From positions 496,001 through 560,000 of the forward strand of contig NZ_VFPS01000002.1 in NCBI RefSeq assembly GCF_006716815.1: DNA of 64,000 bases, in the 5' to 3' direction. Under the pieces are notes generated by a model. That model saw only the letters and a list, made by a program, of their open reading frames with translations, was not told the DNA's origin and ran no database searches. The translations under genes were made by a program, and so were the position numbers. This stretch comes from Microbacterium lacticum (GTDB lineage Bacteria > Actinomycetota > Actinomycetes > Actinomycetales > Microbacteriaceae). This document shows positions 28,393-36,889 of the stretch, piece after piece (position 1 is the first letter of the stretch; the number at the start of each line of letters is the position of its first letter).

Positions 28393-29937
28393 TCACTCCC
28401 CCGAATCGGAGCCGGAATCGGAGCCGGAATCGGAGCCGGAATCGGAGTCCGGTGACGGGGACGGCGGATACAGCGCCTGCTGCACGAGGTCGCGCACGTG
28501 CGCGTACTCGTCGCTCGTCGGCTCGTCGGTGTCGATGCCGGCGCCCTCGGGCGTCAGCTCGAGCGTCTGCACCGGCTGCTCCTTCGCCTTCACCGCGAGG
28601 TCGATCAGGAAGGGCAGCAGCCCCGACGGGATGTCGGTCTGCACGAGGTCCTCCCCGGCCGCCGCGACCTGCTGGAACCGCGTCAGCACGTTCGCCGGGT
28701 TCGCCTGCGCGAGGATCGCCTGCTGCAGCTCGCGCTGACGGCGCATCCGGTCCCAGTCGCTCGTCGTGTACCGCGACCGCGCGTACCACTGCGCGGTGTC
28801 GCCGTCCATGTGCTGCGGCCCCGCCTCGATCCAGCCGATCGCCCAATCCTCGGCCGGCTCGCCCTCGTACGACGGTCCGCCGCCCTTGGGCAGCCGCTCC
28901 TGCACGGTGATGTCGACGCCGCCGAGCGCGTCGACGATGTCGGCGAAGCCCTTCATGTCGACGAACACGTAGTACGGGATCTCGATCCCGAGGATCCCCT
29001 CCGCGGCATCCTTCGTCGCCTCGATCGCGGGCGTCGAGGAGTTCGCGGCGGCCTCCGGGTAGATGCTCGCGCCGTCGTCGTCCTGGCAGATCTCCACGGC
29101 GTTCATCAGCTGGTTGATGCCCGGTCCCCAGCCGCAGTCCTCGGAGTAGTGTCCCTCGAAGCCGTCGGGGTAGAGGTCGTGCATCGGCCCGTCGGCGAAG
29201 GGCGCGTAGGCGAGGTCGCGCGGGATGCCGGTGATGTGCACGGCGCCCGTCTCGGCGTTGACCGAGACCACCGAGATCGAGTCGAAGCGCATCGACTCGC
29301 GCCCGAGACCGGAGTCGGCGCCCAGCAGGAGGAAGTTGTAGTACCCGTTCGACGGCGGCACCGGCGGAGTGTGGTTCGTGAACAGGGATGCCATGAGCTC
29401 GCGCGCGGGCGCGACGAGCTGCTGTGCGGCGTAGGCGGCCCCGCCGCTGCCGATCACCATGCCGAGGATCGCGAGCGCGGCGACCGCCGGACGCGCCTTC
29501 GGGCGCACCTTCACGAGCCGCACGAGGCGCAGCGTGTCGATCGTCAGCACGACCCACAGCACCGCGTACGCGAGGAGCACCAGCTGCACCCCGAGCAGGA
29601 ACAGCCCGTTCGAGGCGAGCACGGGGATGACCCCCGGCCACAGCAGCGCGGCGAGCACCGCCAGCACGACGAGCAGCCACATCACGATCGTCGCGGTCAG
29701 GCCGATGCGCCCGAGCCTGCGGTTGCCGGCGAGGGACTGCGCCGACCCCGGGATCAGGAAGTTCAGGACGACGAGCCACCAGGCGCGCCGCGTCATCACC
29801 TGCGGCGAGCGGGTATCGGGGCGACGGATCGGCTGGTTGCCGATGATCACGCCGCCGGAACCCGCGGCGCGGCCGGACGACGCGGCGGATGCGGAGGCGG
29901 GCTGCCGAGGCATCCGCGGCGGCGCCGACACGCTCAC
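28393..29937 (-). CDS. LytR-CpsA-Psr (LCP) family glycopolymer transferase
   Basis: The 514-residue protein has a cytoplasmic start, about four membrane helices between residues 50 and 170, and an extracytoplasmic LCP domain. [10 protein letters not shown] near 205, [10 protein letters not shown] near 220, the G-I-P-R-D stretch near 243 and [25 protein letters not shown] near 398 are the LCP motifs that bind the pyrophosphate lipid. LCP enzymes attach glycopolymers to peptidoglycan, which fits the locus. The C-terminus ends in a D-S/G-S tail coded by a tandem repeat. The GTG start overlaps the purE stop (GTGA). Confidence 0.93.
   Translation of the reverse strand: MSVSAPPRMPRQPASASAASSGRAAGSGGVIIGNQPIRRPDTRSPQVMTRRAWWLVVLNFLIPGSAQSLAGNRRLGRIGLTATIVMWLLVVLAVLAALLWPGVIPVLASNGLFLLGVQLVLLAYAVLWVVLTIDTLRLVRLVKVRPKARPAVAALAILGMVIGSGGAAYAAQQLVAPARELMASLFTNHTPPVPPSNGYYNFLLLGADSGLGRESMRFDSISVVSVNAETGAVHITGIPRDLAYAPFADGPMHDLYPDGFEGHYSEDCGWGPGINQLMNAVEICQDDDGASIYPEAAANSSTPAIEATKDAAEGILGIEIPYYVFVDMKGFADIVDALGGVDITVQERLPKGGGPSYEGEPAEDWAIGWIEAGPQHMDGDTAQWYARSRYTTSDWDRMRRQRELQQAILAQANPANVLTRFQQVAAAGEDLVQTDIPSGLLPFLIDLAVKAKEQPVQTLELTPEGAGIDTDEPTSDEYAHVRDLVQQALYPPSPSPDSDSGSDSGSDSGSDSGE
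28403..28450 (-). repeat. 12-bp tandem repeat coding the LCP C-terminal Ser-Asp tail
   Basis: Four units of a 12-bp repeat (GAATCGGAGCCG on the plus strand, last one with two changes) lie at 28403-28450, just before the stop of the LCP gene. They encode an alternating Asp-Ser-Gly-Ser tail. The unit keeps the frame, so copy number can vary without loss of the enzyme. Confidence 0.9.
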
Positions 29938-30449
29938 AGCGACTCCTTCAGGCGACGGTTCTTCTCCTCGACCTGCTCCTCGAGCAGGCGTGCGTACTGC
30001 TCCACCCGATCGGCGAGCCGGGCGTCGGCGGCGCCCAGGATGCGCGCGGCGAGGAGCCCGGCGTTCTTCGCCCCGTTGATCGAGACGGTCGCGACGGGGA
30101 TGCCCGCAGGCATCTGCACGATGCTCAGCAGCGAGTCGAGACCGTCGAGGGTCGCCAGCTGCACCGGCACGCCGATGACCGGCAGCGCGGTGACGGATGC
30201 CAGCATGCCGGGCAGGTGCGCCGCTCCCCCGGCCCCGGCGATGATCGTCCGGAGGCCCCGGTCGCGCGCGCCGCGCCCGTAGGAGATGAGCTTGTCGGGC
30301 GTGCGGTGAGCCGAGACGACCTCGACCTCGTGCGGGATGCCGAATTCGCTTAGCACCTGCGAGGCGTCGCTCATGACGCGCCAGTCGGAGTCCGACCCCA
30401 TGACGACGCCGACCCGAGGGGATGCCGAGGAGATGCGCGTCGAGGTCAC
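29934..30449 (-). CDS. purE: N5-carboxyaminoimidazole ribonucleotide mutase
   Basis: The 171-residue enzyme rearranges N5-CAIR to CAIR in purine synthesis. Family motifs are [11 protein letters not shown] near residue 13, [10 protein letters not shown] near 45, [11 protein letters not shown] near 72 and the N-G-A-K-N-A-G-L stretch near 124. The GTG start at 30449 lies 6 nt after TAGCCT, a leaderless arrangement. It is followed by the LCP gene with a 4-bp overlap, so purine and glycan genes share a transcript. purK lies upstream on the same strand. Confidence 0.96.
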   Translation of the reverse strand: MTSTRISSASPRVGVVMGSDSDWRVMSDASQVLSEFGIPHEVEVVSAHRTPDKLISYGRGARDRGLRTIIAGAGGAAHLPGMLASVTALPVIGVPVQLATLDGLDSLLSIVQMPAGIPVATVSINGAKNAGLLAARILGAADARLADRVEQYARLLEEQVEEKNRRLKESL

Positions 30450-30556
30450 CCGACCAGGCTAGGGCGACACCCTGGAAGAACCCCGGAACGCCACGCTCCC
30501 GCCCGCGTCGTTCCTCGGCGGATCAGTCGCGCAGGTCGGCCGGCCATGCGGGCGGA

Positions 30557-31672
30557 TCAGTCCGCGAAGAAGGATGCCGCGGCGCGGGCCTCGTACACGA
30601 CCGCGTCGAGGTCGTCGCCGGTCGCGTTGACGTGCCCGACCTTCCGCCCGGGGCGCGGCGCCTTGCCGTAGGTGTGCACCTTCGCGGCGGGGTGGGCGGC
30701 GAGCGCGGCCGGCAGCCGGCTCTCGAGTGTGTCGGTCTCGGGGCCGCCGAGGATGTTCACCATCACGGCCCACGGCTGGCGGGGCGCCGGGTCGCCGAGC
30801 GGCAGGTCGAGCACCGCGCGCACGTGCTGCTCGAACTGTCCGGTGACCGCGCCGTCCTGCCCCCAGTGGCCGCTGTTGTGCGGGCGCATCGCCAGCTCGT
30901 TCACGAGCAGCCGCTCGTCGGTGGTCTCGAACAGCTCCACCGCGAGCATCCCCGTGACGCCGAGCCCCTCGGCGATCGCGGCGCCGATGTCCGCCGCCAC
31001 CTCGGCCAGGCGCGCGGTGCGCTCGGGCGCCGGGGCGATCACCTCGGCGCAGACGCCGCCGCGCTGCACGGTCTCGACGACGGGGTAGACGGCGAGCTCC
31101 CCCGACGGCCGACGGGCCACCTGCTGGGCGAGCTCGCGGGCGAAGTCGACGAGCTCCTCGGCCAGAAGGGGGCCGTCACCGAACCAGTCCGCCACCTCTT
31201 CGGGGCTCGACACGACCCGCACGCCCTTGCCGTCATAGCCGCCGCGCGGCGTCTTGACGACGGCGCGGCCGCCGTTCTCGTCGAGGAACGCCTGCAGGTC
31301 CGAGGCATCCGCCACCGCCGCCCACTCCGGCTGCGGCGCACCGAGCTCGGCCAGGCGCGCCCGCATCGCGAGCTTGTCCTGCGCGAACTGCAGCGCGTCG
31401 GGGCCCGGATGGACGGTGACGCCCTCGTCTACGAGGGCGCGGAGCACCGCCTGCGGCACGTGCTCGTGGTCGAAGGTGACGACGTCGACCTCGCGGGCGA
31501 ACGCGCGCACCGTCTCGAGGTCGCGATAGTCACCGGTGGCGGTCGCGGCGAGCGCCGCGGACATGCCCGGCTCCTCGGCGAGCACGCGCACGTCGACGCC
31601 GAGCTCCACCGCCGGCGCGATCATCATCCTGGCCAGCTGTCCGCCGCCGACGATCCCGAGTGTCAGAGCCAT
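30557..31672 (-). CDS. purK: N5-carboxyaminoimidazole ribonucleotide synthase
   Basis: The 371-residue ATP-grasp enzyme makes N5-CAIR from AIR, bicarbonate and ATP. LGIVGGGQLARMM at residues 4-16 is the family start, and VVKTPRGGYDGKGV near 142, AVELFETTDERLLVNELAMRPHNSGHW near 250 and the C-terminal YGKAPRPGRKVGHV are PurK signatures. I start at ATG 31672, behind AAAGGG. It supplies the substrate of PurE, and the two genes are separated by 107 bp. Confidence 0.96.
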   Translation of the reverse strand: MALTLGIVGGGQLARMMIAPAVELGVDVRVLAEEPGMSAALAATATGDYRDLETVRAFAREVDVVTFDHEHVPQAVLRALVDEGVTVHPGPDALQFAQDKLAMRARLAELGAPQPEWAAVADASDLQAFLDENGGRAVVKTPRGGYDGKGVRVVSSPEEVADWFGDGPLLAEELVDFARELAQQVARRPSGELAVYPVVETVQRGGVCAEVIAPAPERTARLAEVAADIGAAIAEGLGVTGMLAVELFETTDERLLVNELAMRPHNSGHWGQDGAVTGQFEQHVRAVLDLPLGDPAPRQPWAVMVNILGGPETDTLESRLPAALAAHPAAKVHTYGKAPRPGRKVGHVNATGDDLDAVVYEARAAASFFAD

Positions 31673-31756
31673 GGCATCCCTTTCCGTCGGCACCATCCTC
31701 CCAGGTCGCACCCGCTCGGCACGACCGCGCGGCGGCGTGGACGCCGCGGCCCGGGC

Positions 31757-32344
31757 TCAGGCGAGGTCGGGCGGCAGGGGCGGAGGCGGGCCGGGCACGA
31801 TCGGCACGGCGTGCGAATCGCGGTGCGCGAGGATCTGGCTGACCTCGACCTGATCGGCGAGGGTCTCGTTCATGAGCCGCACCGCGGGGATGTCGACCAT
31901 GCGCAGCGGCGCATCCACGCCGTTCGTCAGGGTGAGGGTGCCGGTGCCCCAGATCCGCTGGATCGGGCCGCGTCGCTCCGAGATCGTGTATCCGCGGGCG
32001 TGCCCGATCTCGGTGCGGGTGCGCCGGAGAAGACCGGACCGGGCGATCACCCGCCTGGTCGTGACGGTGTAGGTGCCCGAGAGCCAGCGCAGGTACGGCA
32101 CCACCACGAGCAGCAGCACGATCACGCCGGCGACGCCCCAGAGCGCCCAGTCGGGGATATCGGCGAGCGGCGCCGGGAGGTTCCCGGAGAAGTAGCCGAC
32201 CGCTCCCGCGACGACGATCAGCACGAGAGCCGACCAGAACAGCCGCCGCGCGTGCGGACGCACCCGGGCGATCCGCAGTTCGCGCGGCTCGGCGCCGGGT
32301 GCCGGGGTGAGCGGGCGCCCGGTGTACGCGGTCGGCTGGGTCAC
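31757..32344 (-). CDS. Membrane protein with bacterial PH domain (DUF304/bPH2)
   Basis: The 195-residue protein has two adjacent membrane helices (about residues 33-55 and 63-83) and then a PH-like domain with GTYTVTTRRVIARSGLLRRTRTEIGHARGYTI, the bPH2 pattern. The GTG start is preceded by CACAAT at 6 nt and GGAGGG. Function is unknown; similar genes lie between purK and birA in mycobacteria. A proline-rich C-terminal tail follows residue 185. Confidence 0.75.
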   Translation of the reverse strand: MTQPTAYTGRPLTPAPGAEPRELRIARVRPHARRLFWSALVLIVVAGAVGYFSGNLPAPLADIPDWALWGVAGVIVLLLVVVPYLRWLSGTYTVTTRRVIARSGLLRRTRTEIGHARGYTISERRGPIQRIWGTGTLTLTNGVDAPLRMVDIPAVRLMNETLADQVEVSQILAHRDSHAVPIVPGPPPPLPPDLA

Positions 32345-32380
32345 CCCTCCATTGTGGCGGCCCGAGCCCCGGAATCCCCG

Positions 32381-32524
32381 GCGACGCGGCCCGCATCCGG
32401 CGAGTCGGCGCCCGCGGCGACGCGGCCTGCATCCGGCGAGTCGGCGCCCGCGGCGACGCGGCCTGCATCCGGCGAGTCGGCGCCCGCGGCGACGCGGCCT
32501 GCATCCGGCGAGTCGGCGCCCGCG
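32381..32524. repeat. 36-bp tandem repeat, four copies, directly downstream of birA
   Basis: Four head-to-tail units of exactly 36 bp fill 32381-32524; units 2-4 are identical and unit 1 differs at one base. The array touches the birA stop (32525-32527) and ends 36 bp before the next gene. 36 bp is 12 codons, and one plus-strand frame reads ATRPASGESAPA in every unit. No spacer separates the units, so it is not a CRISPR array. Confidence 0.95.
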
Positions 32525-33382
32525 TCAGCGCACGTGGACGACGTCGCCCGCGCTCACGACCGTCTCGACGCCCTCACTCTCCACGACGAGCCGACCGTCG
32601 GCGTCGAGCCGCACGGCGCGTCCGCGGAGCGTCGTGACGCCGTGCTCCCCGGGCAGCGACACCGAGACGTCGGCGCCGATCGTGCTGCAGCGCTCGGTCA
32701 CGCCGTCCTCGATCGCGGCGTGACCGCCGACGGCGAGCGCCGCGATGCCGTCGCGCAGCGCCGTCAGGTAGTCGGCCAGCAGCCGATCCTCGTCGACCTC
32801 GACGCCCTGATCGGCGAACGAGGTCGCCGTCGGCACCGGAAGATCGACGGTCTCCATCGTCGTGTTCACCCCCGCCCCGACGACCACGGTGAGCGGGTCG
32901 GAGGGGAGGACCTCGGTGAGGATGCCGCTGATCTTGCGCCCGTCCGAGCCGTCGCCGTCGGCGTGATCCGCACCGCGACCGGCCGAGTGCCCGACGATGA
33001 CGTCGTTCGGCCACTTGACGCTGACCCGGGTCGCGCCGCGCGCCTCGCCCTTCTTGCCGCCGAGCTGAGCCGCCACGGCGTCGCGCATCGCGGCGCCCGC
33101 GATGAGCGGGATCCAGCCGCGGTCGGCGATCTCGACCGCACCGACGCGCAGCAGCACGGAGATCGCGAGCGCCGTGCCGGCCGGCGCCGTCCACACCCGG
33201 TCGAGCCGCCCGCGACCGGCCCGCTGGTCGTCGGTGACGACGACCGACAGGTGCGGATGCCCGTCGGGGTCGGCGGCCGCGTCGTGGAGGAGCTTGGCGT
33301 TGGTCGAATCGACGCTTTCGACGACCTGCAGCCGCGGCGTGACGGCGGCGGCGAGCGGAAAGCCCTGACTGGGGATCGGCAT
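32525..33382 (-). CDS. birA: Biotin-[acetyl-CoA-carboxylase] ligase
   Basis: The 285-residue enzyme activates biotin and attaches it to BCCP domains such as that of AccA3 in this window. Motifs are ESVDSTNAKLL near residue 21, AGRGRLDRVW near 54 (biotinyl-AMP loop), VKWPNDVIV near 122 and KISGILTEV near 148. There is no N-terminal helix-turn-helix, so it is a class I ligase that does not act as a repressor. An Asp/Gly/His insert (HADGDGSDG) sits between the last two motifs. TAGGGT lies 6 nt before the ATG. It is divergent from accD. Confidence 0.95.
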   Translation of the reverse strand: MPIPSQGFPLAAAVTPRLQVVESVDSTNAKLLHDAAADPDGHPHLSVVVTDDQRAGRGRLDRVWTAPAGTALAISVLLRVGAVEIADRGWIPLIAGAAMRDAVAAQLGGKKGEARGATRVSVKWPNDVIVGHSAGRGADHADGDGSDGRKISGILTEVLPSDPLTVVVGAGVNTTMETVDLPVPTATSFADQGVEVDEDRLLADYLTALRDGIAALAVGGHAAIEDGVTERCSTIGADVSVSLPGEHGVTTLRGRAVRLDADGRLVVESEGVETVVSAGDVVHVR

Positions 33383-33555
33383 AGCGCCACCCTATGACGA
33401 CGAGGCGGCGGCGGATACCGCCCGATCATCACGAGCCCGAATCGTCAGCCGGACAGGCGACGGAGAGCGGAAAGAGGGATGCCTACAGCGAAAGCGCGAT
33501 GTCGTTGTCGCTGTCCGCCAACGTTCGGGGGAAACCGCTCGCTAGGGTGGAACGC

Positions 33556-35172
33556 GTGCCAGATCAGCCGATTCAGAACGATCAGACCGCCCCGAGCGAC
33601 CTGTCCACGACCGCCGGGAAGATCGCCGACCTCCGCGCGCGCTACCAGGAGGCAGTCGTCGACGCCGAGGTGATCGCTCGCGGCAAGCAGCACGCGAAGG
33701 GCAAGCTCACCGCGCGCGAGCGCATCGAGCTGCTCGTCGACCCGGGCTCGTTCGTCGAGCTCGACGAGTACGTGCGCCACCGCACCACCGCGTTCGGGAT
33801 GGACCGCTCGCGCCCCTACGGCGACGCCGTGGTCACCGGTGTCGGCACGATCCACGGCCGCACCGTCGCGGTCTACGCACAGGACTTCACGACCTTCGGC
33901 GGATCGCTCGGCGAGGTCGCCGGCGACAAGATCATCAAGGTGATGGAGTTCGCCCTCCGCGGCGGCATGCCGATCATCGGCATCCTCGACTCGGGCGGAG
34001 CCCGCATCCAGGAGGGCGTGGTCGCCCTCGGCAAGTACGGCGAGATCTTCCGGCTGAACACCGCGGCATCTGGCGTCATCCCCCAGATCTCGATCATCAT
34101 GGGCCCGGCCGCGGGCGGCGCGGTGTACTCCCCCGCCCTCACCGACTTCGTCATCATGGTCGACAAGACCTCGCAGATGTTCGTGACCGGCCCCGACGTC
34201 ATCAAGACCGTGACCGGCGAAGACGTCGGCATGGAGGAGCTCGGCGGCGCCTACACGCACAACACCCGCTCGGGCGTCGCCCACTACCTCGCCGAAGACG
34301 AGGACGACGCGCTCGACTACGCGCGGACGATGATCGGGTTCCTCCCCGACAACAACATGTCCGACGTGCCGGTGTACGAGAACGCGTTCGAGTGGGAGAC
34401 GACCGACTCCGACCGCGTGCTCAACGCCGTCGTGCCCGACTCGCCGAACCAGCCGTACGACATCCACCAGGTGATCTCGCACATCGTCGACGACGGCGAC
34501 TTCCTCGAGGTGCAGCCGCTGTTCGCGCCGAACATCGTCATCGGCCTCGGCCGCATCGAGGGCCGTACGGTCGGCATCATCGCGAACCAGCCCTCGCAGA
34601 TGGCCGGCACACTCAACATCGAGGCGGGCGAGAAGGCCAGCCGGTTCGTGCGGTTCTGCGACGCGTTCTCGATCCCGATCTTGACCCTCGTCGACGTCCC
34701 GGGATACCTCCCCGGCACCGACCAGGAGTGGACCGGCGTCATCCGCCGCGGCGCGAAGCTGCTCTACGCCTACGCCGAGGCGACGGTGCCGCTCGTCACC
34801 GTCATCCTCCGGAAGGCCTACGGCGGGGCGTACATCGTCATGGGCTCGAAGCAGCTCGGCGCCGACATCAACCTCGCCTGGCCGACCGCGGAGATCGCCG
34901 TCATGGGCGGTCAGGGCGCCGTGAACATCCTCTATCGCGGCGAGATCCGCAAGGCCGAGGAGGCGGGCGAAGACGTCGCCGCGGTGCGCGCGCGTCTCGC
35001 GAGCGAGTACACCTACAACGTGGCCTCGCCGTTCCTCGCAGCCGAGCGCGGCGAGCTCGACGGCATCATCGAGCCGGCGCAGACCCGCGTGGCCGTCGCC
35101 AAGGCCCTGCGGTCGCTCCGCGGCAAGCGGGCGAGCCTGCCCGCGAAGAAGCACGGGAACATCCCGCTGTGA
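33556..35172 (+). CDS. accD: Acyl-CoA carboxylase carboxyltransferase (beta) subunit
   Basis: The 538-residue protein moves CO2 from biotin to acetyl- or propionyl-CoA. It has the two crotonase-like halves of the family: [11 protein letters not shown] near residue 150 and [13 protein letters not shown] near 180 form one oxyanion pocket, and [16 protein letters not shown] near 378 with the [14 protein letters not shown] stretch near 420 forms the other. The GTG at 33556 lies 7 nt after TAGGGT and I take it as a leaderless start; an ATG further upstream adds residues without homology. AccD4/5-type, propionyl-CoA carboxylase, is likely. Followed by the epsilon gene with a 4-bp overlap. Confidence 0.95.
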   Translation: MPDQPIQNDQTAPSDLSTTAGKIADLRARYQEAVVDAEVIARGKQHAKGKLTARERIELLVDPGSFVELDEYVRHRTTAFGMDRSRPYGDAVVTGVGTIHGRTVAVYAQDFTTFGGSLGEVAGDKIIKVMEFALRGGMPIIGILDSGGARIQEGVVALGKYGEIFRLNTAASGVIPQISIIMGPAAGGAVYSPALTDFVIMVDKTSQMFVTGPDVIKTVTGEDVGMEELGGAYTHNTRSGVAHYLAEDEDDALDYARTMIGFLPDNNMSDVPVYENAFEWETTDSDRVLNAVVPDSPNQPYDIHQVISHIVDDGDFLEVQPLFAPNIVIGLGRIEGRTVGIIANQPSQMAGTLNIEAGEKASRFVRFCDAFSIPILTLVDVPGYLPGTDQEWTGVIRRGAKLLYAYAEATVPLVTVILRKAYGGAYIVMGSKQLGADINLAWPTAEIAVMGGQGAVNILYRGEIRKAEEAGEDVAAVRARLASEYTYNVASPFLAAERGELDGIIEPAQTRVAVAKALRSLRGKRASLPAKKHGNIPL

Positions 35173-35453
35173 GCGACGCCCAGGCTCCCGAGACGCGTCC
35201 GGGCGACGCGGCCGAAGCGCAGGATGCCACGCCGCCGCCCGCCCCCGACGCGCTGCGCGTCGAGGTGCGCCGCGGCGACCCGACGCCCGACGAGCTCGCG
35301 GCGGTCGTCGCCGTCGTGACCGAGGCGTACACGCGTGAGGCCGAGGCGGCTCTCGCGGAGAACGAGCCGCGGCCGTCGGCGTGGCTCGTGTCGGCGCGGT
35401 CGCTGCGCCCGCCGCTCCGCCGCGAGATCGGCTGGGGACGCTTCGGCGGCTGA
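35169..35453 (+). CDS. accE: Acyl-CoA carboxylase epsilon subunit
   Basis: The 94-residue protein has an acidic, proline-rich start and then [21 protein letters not shown] near residue 29, the fold-forming part of actinobacterial AccE/PccE proteins. A-W-L-V-S-A-R and the C-terminal GWGRFGG are also typical. It stabilises the AccA3-AccD complex. GTG start overlapping the accD stop (GTGA) shows translational coupling. Confidence 0.88.
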   Translation: MSDAQAPETRPGDAAEAQDATPPPAPDALRVEVRRGDPTPDELAAVVAVVTEAYTREAEAALAENEPRPSAWLVSARSLRPPLRREIGWGRFGG

Positions 35454-35640
35454 CACCCGGTCGGCGTGGCCGGACACGACCCGGGGCGACCGGGCGGCCC
35501 GTGTCCCCCAAAATACCTACAGACAGCTCCGCGCGAAGGCGTCAGACTGAGTCTGCTGGAACGCTTCTGCGTTCGGTGCACCGCGCTTCTCAGCGCGGCC
35601 GCACCCTCGCGGGTCGGTTTTCGGGTAACCGGCTCGCATG

Positions 35641-35671
35641 GCGAGGGGCGGGCGGCTTCGCCGCCCCTCGC
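35641..35671. terminator. GC-rich hairpin between accE and the convergent gene
   Basis: GCGAGGGGCGG (35641-35651) pairs with CCGCCCCTCGC (35661-35671), and the inner GGGCGGC-TTC-GCCGCCC gives an even tighter alternative stem. A C/T-rich tract (CCCCTTCTTCTT) follows on the plus strand. It is a likely terminator for accD-accE. Confidence 0.6.
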
Positions 35672-35683
35672 CCCCTTCTTCTT

Positions 35684-35743
35684 CGCGAGGCGCTCGCTCA
35701 CGAGCCCGTGCTCCGCGAGGCGCCCGCTCACGAGATCGTGCTC
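35684..35743. repeat. 30-bp direct repeat, two copies
   Basis: Two adjacent 30-bp units starting CGCGAGGCGC(T/C)CGCTCACGAG differ at three positions. They follow the hairpin and lie before the 3' end of the convergent gene. No function is visible. Confidence 0.8.
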
Positions 35744-35761
35744 CGCGGGCCTGCCGGTGGC

Positions 35762-36889
35762 TCAGTGCGTGGCATCCGCTCTGGGCGCCCGTCGCGGGCG
35801 TGGGAACTCGCGCCAGAGGTCCACGACCTCCTCCCCGTCCTCCGCCGCCGAGCGCCCGACGACCGTGACGACGACGTCGGGGTGCGTGGATGCCCGGATG
35901 TACAGCCGCTGGGATCGGGCCCCTTCGATGAGCCGGGCCAGCTCCGCCCGCAGGTGCGCGCGCTCGTCCGGCGCGAGGTCGTCGAGGCCGCCCTCGTCGA
36001 GCACCGACACGGTCGCGCCGCGGGCGCGCGCGGCCGACAGGGCGGCGCGCACGTCGTCGTCGAGCAGCGCCGGGCCGCGCAGCTCGTCGCGGAGGGTGCC
36101 CTCGGCGATAAGCGCGAGGCGACGCTCGGTGTCGTCGAGGTGACCGCCGACGGCGATCGTGTGGGCGAGCACGGGGCCGGCCACGGCGAGCGCGCGCTGC
36201 ACCTGCGTGCGCCGTTCGCGGCGCATGCCCTCCTGCGAGGCGAGCCACTGCGAGGCGTCGCGCTGCAGCTCGGTCAGCCGGGCGGTGTCGCTGGCGGCCC
36301 GGTCGACCAGCCACGACAGCAGCTGCGCCACCCCGACCCACAGCACCGCGCCGACGACGCCGAGCGCGAGCGCCGACGGCAGGCCGATCCACGCCATCGC
36401 GGCGACCGCGGCGAGCCCCACACCCGCCCATGCCGTCCACGGCCGGCGCCGCACCATGACGATCGCCATGAGCGCCCCCACGGCGCCGAGGCTCCACGTG
36501 GCGTAGTCGGCCTCGCGCGCGTCGGGCCCGGCTGCCACCCATCTCGCGCTCGGCACGATCGCCGCGACGAGGAGCGCGAGCACGATCGCCCAGTGCGGCA
36601 GCACCGTGCGCTCGCCCAGTCGGCTGCGCACGGGGTCGCGGGTGCGGGCGCCCCGCGCATTCCAGAAGATGCACACCCAGGTCGTCACGAGGAAGAAGGC
36701 CACCGCGATGATCTGGACGATCGGGTACGCGATCGGCCCGGTCCACACCATCGCGCCGACGGCGAGGTAGGCCGTGAAGGCGACGGCCAGCCCCGACAGT
36801 GCGGGCCGCACGGCTCCCGAGCGCGGCGCCGCGGCGCCGCGCTCGTCGTCCGCCGACGGATCCATCGGTGGGGATCGGTCGCCGGTCAT
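35762..36889 (-). CDS. Membrane sensor protein resembling a degenerate histidine kinase
   Basis: The 375-residue protein has about six membrane segments up to residue 190, then a cytoplasmic part with helices like a kinase dimerisation domain and RDELRGPALLDDDVRAALSAARARGATVSVLDEGG near 270-303. That region resembles the start of an HATPase domain, but the usual N and G boxes are missing, so ATP binding is doubtful. Its ATG overlaps the stop of the true kinase gene (ATGA). It may modulate that kinase. The call rests on layout and context. Confidence 0.5.
   Translation of the reverse strand: MTGDRSPPMDPSADDERGAAAPRSGAVRPALSGLAVAFTAYLAVGAMVWTGPIAYPIVQIIAVAFFLVTTWVCIFWNARGARTRDPVRSRLGERTVLPHWAIVLALLVAAIVPSARWVAAGPDAREADYATWSLGAVGALMAIVMVRRRPWTAWAGVGLAAVAAMAWIGLPSALALGVVGAVLWVGVAQLLSWLVDRAASDTARLTELQRDASQWLASQEGMRRERRTQVQRALAVAGPVLAHTIAVGGHLDDTERRLALIAEGTLRDELRGPALLDDDVRAALSAARARGATVSVLDEGGLDDLAPDERAHLRAELARLIEGARSQRLYIRASTHPDVVVTVVGRSAAEDGEEVVDLWREFPRPRRAPRADATH

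Larger units (their letters stand above)
35454..35761. other. 308-bp gap between accE and a convergent membrane-protein gene
   Basis: I see no gene in this gap. It begins with an AT-richer patch (ccccaaaatacctacagaca), has a CAGACT-g-AGTCTG inverted repeat near 35547, a strong GC hairpin at 35641-35671 and a two-copy 30-bp direct repeat at 35684-35743. The genes on both sides point toward it, so termination signals are expected. Confidence 0.6.

Noticed and set aside
32381..32524. CRISPR array
   Set aside because: Unit length of 36 bp is suggestive, but the units are head to tail without spacers and no cas genes are present.
30422..33397. A 991-codon open frame on the plus strand across purE, purK and birA
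   Set aside because: It is antisense to three conserved genes and its translation is low-complexity Arg/His/Glu-rich sequence, the usual shadow in high-GC DNA.
35500..35580. A tRNA or other structured RNA in the accE downstream gap
   Set aside because: Only a 6-bp inverted repeat is present; no cloverleaf, no TTC-loop motif and no CCA end can be formed.
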